Positions 7,321-9,974 of a DNA stretch of 9,974 bases are shown here, one piece after another. Source of the DNA: Acidimicrobiaceae bacterium (GTDB taxonomy: Bacteria; Actinomycetota; Acidimicrobiia; Acidimicrobiales; Bog-793); the NCBI GenBank assembly GCA_003170375.1, contig PMZN01000138.1, positions 1,370 to 11,343 of the forward strand, read 5' to 3'. The notes under the pieces are model-generated. The model searched no databases, was not told the origin of the DNA, and saw only the letters and a list, made by a program, of their open reading frames with translations. The number at the start of each line of letters is the position of its first letter. Position 1 is the first letter of the stretch. A program made the translations under genes and the position numbers.

Positions 7321-9712
7321 GAGCACCATCTCATCGGTGGCCACCCACGTGGGCGACGACGTCCAGCGGGTCGACGACGCCGCGAAGCTGACGGGCGGCG
7401 CCATGTACGCGAGCGACTTGGTATTTGCCGGCATGCTCTACGCCCAGGTGAAAAGGAGCCCACACGCCCGGGCGAAGATCGTGGCGATCAACACTTCCAA
7501 GGCCAAGAACCTCCCGGGCGTCCACGCGGTCCTCACCGGCAAAGAGCTCGACTACCGCATCGGCCTGTACGTCGTGGACAAGGACATCCTGGCCAAGGAT
7601 GCCGTACGGCACTTCGGCGAGGCGGTCGCCGCCGTGGCGGCGGAAAGCCTGGATATCGCCAGCCGGGCCGTCGACCTGATCGACGTCGAGTACGAGGTCT
7701 TTCCGCCCGTCCTCAGCCAGCTGGATGCGCTCGACGAGAACTCCCCGTTGGTCCATCCCGACCTCGGCAGCTACGACTACGTCAAGGCGTCCTTCAGCCC
7801 ACAGCCAGGTACCAACATCCCCAACATCACCAAGATCCGTAAGGGCGACGTCGACGCAGGCTTCGCCGAGGCGAAGTGGATCATCGAGCGCGAGTACACC
7901 AACCCCTCCGTGCAGCACGTGCCGTTGGAGACCCACGTCGCCATCGTCGAGTGGAAGGCGGGGGACGAGGTGACCATCTGGTCCAGCGCGCAATCCCCCT
8001 TCACGCTCAGGGATCTCTTCTGCCGCGCGTTCAAGCTGCCGCACAACAAGGTGAGGGTGGTCATACCTCATGTCGGCGGCGCTTTCGGTGGCAAGGCGGG
8101 GATCCACCTCGAGCCTCTCCTGGCCTGTCTTTCCCGCAAGGCCGGGGGAAGGCCAGTGAAGTTCCAAGCCACCCGGGAGGAAGAATTCAGCCTCCTGCCC
8201 TGCCGGAGCGCCCTCACCTACCGGATCAAGACCGGCGTCGGTGCTGACGGCCGCATCACCGCGCAGAAGCTGCTCATGTACTGGGATTCCGGTGCATACG
8301 CCGACTACGCCGTCAACGTCACCCGCGCCTCCGCGTACTCGGCGGGGGGCCCTTATGACATCCCCAACGCCTGGGTGGACGCCTACACGATCTACACCAA
8401 CAAGCCATGGGGCACGGCCTACCGCGGATTCGGTCACGTGGAGTTCTTCTGGGGCCTCGAGCGGCACATGGAGCTCGTCGCCCAGGTCATCGGGATGGAC
8501 CCTCTGGAGTTCCGCAAGAAGAACCTCCTGAAGCCAGGGTCGACCACGCTGACGGGCGAGAGGATCAACGAGCACACAGGCAATCCCCTCAAGTGCCTCG
8601 AGGCAGCGGCCAAGGCCATCAACTACGGGCGGCTCACCCCTGAGGAGGAAGATCGCCAGGCGCGTACGGGCCGCAGGATCGGCAAGGGGATCGCGACGCT
8701 CCACAAGGCTCCGGCGATGCCGAGCTTCACGACGACAGCAGCGGTCATCAAGATGAATTCGGACGGATCGGTTGTCGTCAACATCGCGCTCACCGAGATC
8801 GGCCAGGGAACGGCGACCGTCGTCGCCCAGATGGCAGCGGACCGTCTGCGCTTCCCCGTCAGCCGAGTGAAGGTTGCAGTCGAGAGGGACACGGACAAGG
8901 ACCCCTTCGACTGGCAGACGGTCGCGTCAAAGGGGCTCCTCCTCACCGGCAACGCGGTCATCGCCGCCTGCGACGATCTCCTGCGACAGGCCTACTCGGA
9001 CGCGGCCCAAGTGCTGCGCGCCCAAACGGTAGACCTTGACCACGACGGTGAGAAGATCTTCGTCAAACAGCGCCCGGAGGAGTCGGTGACCTTCGCCGCT
9101 TTGTCGATCGGGTACGTCTACCCCAACGGCAACGGAATCGGTGGCCCGCTGATCGGCTTGGGCCGCTACACCGCGCAGGGCTTAACCAGCCTTGACAAGG
9201 AGACGGGGCAAGGCCTCCCCGCCCTGGACTGGACCTACGGCGCTCACGGCGTGATAGCGGAGGTAGACCCGGAAACCGGGGAGTACACGGTGATCAAGAT
9301 CGCGTCAGCCTTCGACGTGGGCAAGGTGATCAATCCCGGTACCATGCGCGGCCAATGCATTGGCGGCATGATCCAGGGCCTGGGAACGGCCCAGTGTGAG
9401 AGCTACATCTACGACGACCAGGGCCACTTGCTCAACCCTTCGCTCACCGACAACAAGATCCTCACCGCGAAGGACCTTCCCGAGGAGATCGAGTGCATCG
9501 CCGTGGAGACCCCCCAGCTCGATGGGCCTTTCGGCGCGCGAGGGGTCGGTGAGCACCCGATGATCTCGGTTGCGCCGGCGCTCGCCAACGCCATCCACGA
9601 CGCGACGGGCGCGGAGCTGACGCATATGCCCGTCCGCTTCGAGGACGTGTGGCGTGCGATTCACAACAAGCCGCCGATCGACACCTGGACCACCAAAGCG
9701 CCAGCCGTTTAG
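7313..9712 (+). CDS. Molybdenum hydroxylase molybdopterin-binding large subunit (XDH-like)
   Basis: 799 aa, full length for the Mo-binding subunit of the xanthine dehydrogenase / CoxL superfamily, which hydroxylates a ring carbon with water as oxygen source. Cofactor-binding motifs: GGAFGGK (255-261), EIGQGT (495-500) and the GARGVGEH loop with the catalytic glutamate E747. Substrate-pocket residues resemble xanthine dehydrogenase: QHVPLETH (E206, aligning with the second active-site Glu region), LPCRSALTYRIKTG (R298, at the position of the transition-state-stabilising Arg), and AYRGFGHVE (379-387) with F383 in the place of the ring-stacking Phe. The AYRCSFR loop that carries the Cu-binding Cys of true CO dehydrogenase is absent, so this is not CoxL despite the similar gene order. 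ATG 7313 follows AGGGGGG (7297-7303). The substrate is probably a purine- or pyrimidine-like ring judged from these residues and the amidohydrolase; uracil-type oxidation to barbiturate is the leading guess. Confidence 0.93.
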   Translation: MSESTISSVATHVGDDVQRVDDAAKLTGGAMYASDLVFAGMLYAQVKRSPHARAKIVAINTSKAKNLPGVHAVLTGKELDYRIGLYVVDKDILAKDAVRHFGEAVAAVAAESLDIASRAVDLIDVEYEVFPPVLSQLDALDENSPLVHPDLGSYDYVKASFSPQPGTNIPNITKIRKGDVDAGFAEAKWIIEREYTNPSVQHVPLETHVAIVEWKAGDEVTIWSSAQSPFTLRDLFCRAFKLPHNKVRVVIPHVGGAFGGKAGIHLEPLLACLSRKAGGRPVKFQATREEEFSLLPCRSALTYRIKTGVGADGRITAQKLLMYWDSGAYADYAVNVTRASAYSAGGPYDIPNAWVDAYTIYTNKPWGTAYRGFGHVEFFWGLERHMELVAQVIGMDPLEFRKKNLLKPGSTTLTGERINEHTGNPLKCLEAAAKAINYGRLTPEEEDRQARTGRRIGKGIATLHKAPAMPSFTTTAAVIKMNSDGSVVVNIALTEIGQGTATVVAQMAADRLRFPVSRVKVAVERDTDKDPFDWQTVASKGLLLTGNAVIAACDDLLRQAYSDAAQVLRAQTVDLDHDGEKIFVKQRPEESVTFAALSIGYVYPNGNGIGGPLIGLGRYTAQGLTSLDKETGQGLPALDWTYGAHGVIAEVDPETGEYTVIKIASAFDVGKVINPGTMRGQCIGGMIQGLGTAQCESYIYDDQGHLLNPSLTDNKILTAKDLPEEIECIAVETPQLDGPFGARGVGEHPMISVAPALANAIHDATGAELTHMPVRFEDVWRAIHNKPPIDTWTTKAPAV

Positions 9713-9837
9713 GGGCGCAGAATCTGGTCAGCGCTCAATGATGGTGGTGCGCACACGCTTGTGAAATGTTTCCTGAGGAGAAAGGAAGGGATCATGCCAG
9801 CAAGTGAAGGCGCCTGCGGAGGGCGGGGAGGTTCGTT
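9713..9837 (+). promoter_or_regulatory. 125-bp gap before the permease, possible operator or leader region
   Basis: This is the largest non-coding gap in the window. It holds an 8-bp palindrome GTGCGCAC (9747-9754), an overlapping CACA-N4-TGTG inverted repeat (9752-9763), and a purine-rich tract (9775-9790) with two Shine-Dalgarno-like cores. A small hairpin TTCCT (9770-9774) / AGGAA (9783-9787) could cover one of them. I see no convincing -35/-10 pair and no terminator with a T-run after the large subunit gene, so read-through into the permease is plausible. Confidence 0.3.
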
Positions 9838-9841
9838 ATGA
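9794..9841 (+). CDS. Possible 15-codon leader ORF coupled to the permease
   Basis: ATG 9794 opens a frame encoding MPASEGACGGRGGSL that ends at TGA 9839-9841, overlapping the permease ATG (9838-9840) as TTATGA. AAAGGA (9781-9786) lies 7 nt upstream, an excellent ribosome binding site. The arrangement would couple permease translation to the leader. The last codon is TTA, rare in this window. It is very short, Gly-rich and matches no known peptide, so it may be a chance frame in a purine-rich leader. Confidence 0.3.
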   Translation: MPASEGACGGRGGSL

Positions 9842-9974
9842 GCACCACTCCTGCCATCGACGAGCAAGTTGTCGAGCAAGTCGAGACGATCCTTCTGCCG
9901 GTGCCGGACAACGCGCGCACCTCGACGGCCGGTCACCAGTTCTGGATCTGGTCCGGAGCGAACATCGCGCCGAT
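9838..9974 (+). CDS. NCS1-family nucleobase/allantoin/hydantoin-type permease, N-terminal part
   Basis: Only 45 codons plus a partial one are visible before the window ends. After an acidic cytoplasmic head (MSTTPAIDEQVVEQVET) comes LLPVPDNARTSTAGHQFWIW and then SGANIAP. The 'P-P---RT-----F-IW-GANI-P' pattern is the start of transmembrane helix 1 in the nucleobase:cation symporter-1 family (cytosine, uracil, purine, allantoin, hydantoin and thiamine carriers). The start is set by GGGGAGG (9825-9831), 6 nt before ATG 9838. In this setting it would import the ring compound that the hydroxylase and amidohydrolase degrade. The exact substrate cannot be told from the N-terminus. Confidence 0.8.
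   Translation, partial: MSTTPAIDEQVVEQVETILLPVPDNARTSTAGHQFWIWSGANIAP

Noticed and set aside
7331..8704. 457-codon open frame on the minus strand opposite the large hydroxylase subunit
   Set aside because: It is a mirror of a GC-rich coding frame: its translation is Asp/Gly/Val/Leu-rich with no recognisable motif, and the + strand gene has clear XDH-family motifs throughout.
6014..9712. Aerobic CO dehydrogenase (coxMSL)
   Set aside because: The gene order matches, but the large subunit has AYRGFG in place of the AYRCSFR loop with the Cu-binding cysteine, so CO oxidation is unlikely.
1..9974. tRNA, rRNA, CRISPR array, insertion sequence or phage genes
   Set aside because: The window is almost entirely filled with coherent catabolic genes; no direct repeat array, transposase or integrase motif, or RNA gene was seen in the short gaps.

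Overview
The window is a dense, single-direction catabolic gene cluster from a high-GC bacterium. The codon usage (strong G/C third positions, very few TTA codons), GTG as well as ATG starts, purine-rich GGAG-type ribosome binding sites and the gene families present suggest an actinobacterium or a similarly GC-rich relative. The sequence alone does not allow a firmer placement. All genes lie on the + strand. I see no tRNA, rRNA, insertion sequence, integrase or CRISPR array.

Layout: (1) 1-1056, the 3' part of a fused AccD/AccA-type biotin-dependent carboxyltransferase; (2) 1079-2191, a ring-opening amidohydrolase of the barbiturase / cyanuric acid hydrolase (AtzD/TrzD) family; (3) a short gap with a perfect 10-bp stem-loop and a second hairpin over the next ribosome binding site; (4) 2255-6014, three overlapping genes for a DUF2877 protein, an FdrA protein and a YlbE/DUF1116 protein, which match the three subunits of oxamate carbamoyltransferase (AllH, AllF, AllG); (5) 6014-9712, the FAD, [2Fe-2S] and molybdopterin subunits of a xanthine-dehydrogenase-type molybdenum hydroxylase, also overlapping; (6) a 125-bp gap holding a possible 15-codon leader ORF; (7) 9838 to the window end, the start of an NCS1-family nucleobase/allantoin/hydantoin-type permease.

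Taken together this looks like uptake and oxidative breakdown of an N-heterocycle. The permease imports a nucleobase-like ring, the molybdenum hydroxylase adds an oxygen from water to a ring carbon, the amidohydrolase opens the ring, and the AllFGH-like complex removes the carbamoyl group. The best-fitting hypothesis is oxidative pyrimidine catabolism: uracil to barbiturate to ureidomalonate. Ureidomalonate is oxalurate, the substrate of the AllFGH reaction, with one extra CH2. Phosphorolysis to malonamate plus carbamoyl phosphate would therefore be a natural, ATP-conserving alternative to the known ureidomalonase hydrolysis. The carboxyltransferase could then act on malonyl/acetyl-CoA. The families are clear from the sequence; the substrate and the order of steps are inference. 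Cyanuric acid or another oxidised azine remains an alternative.
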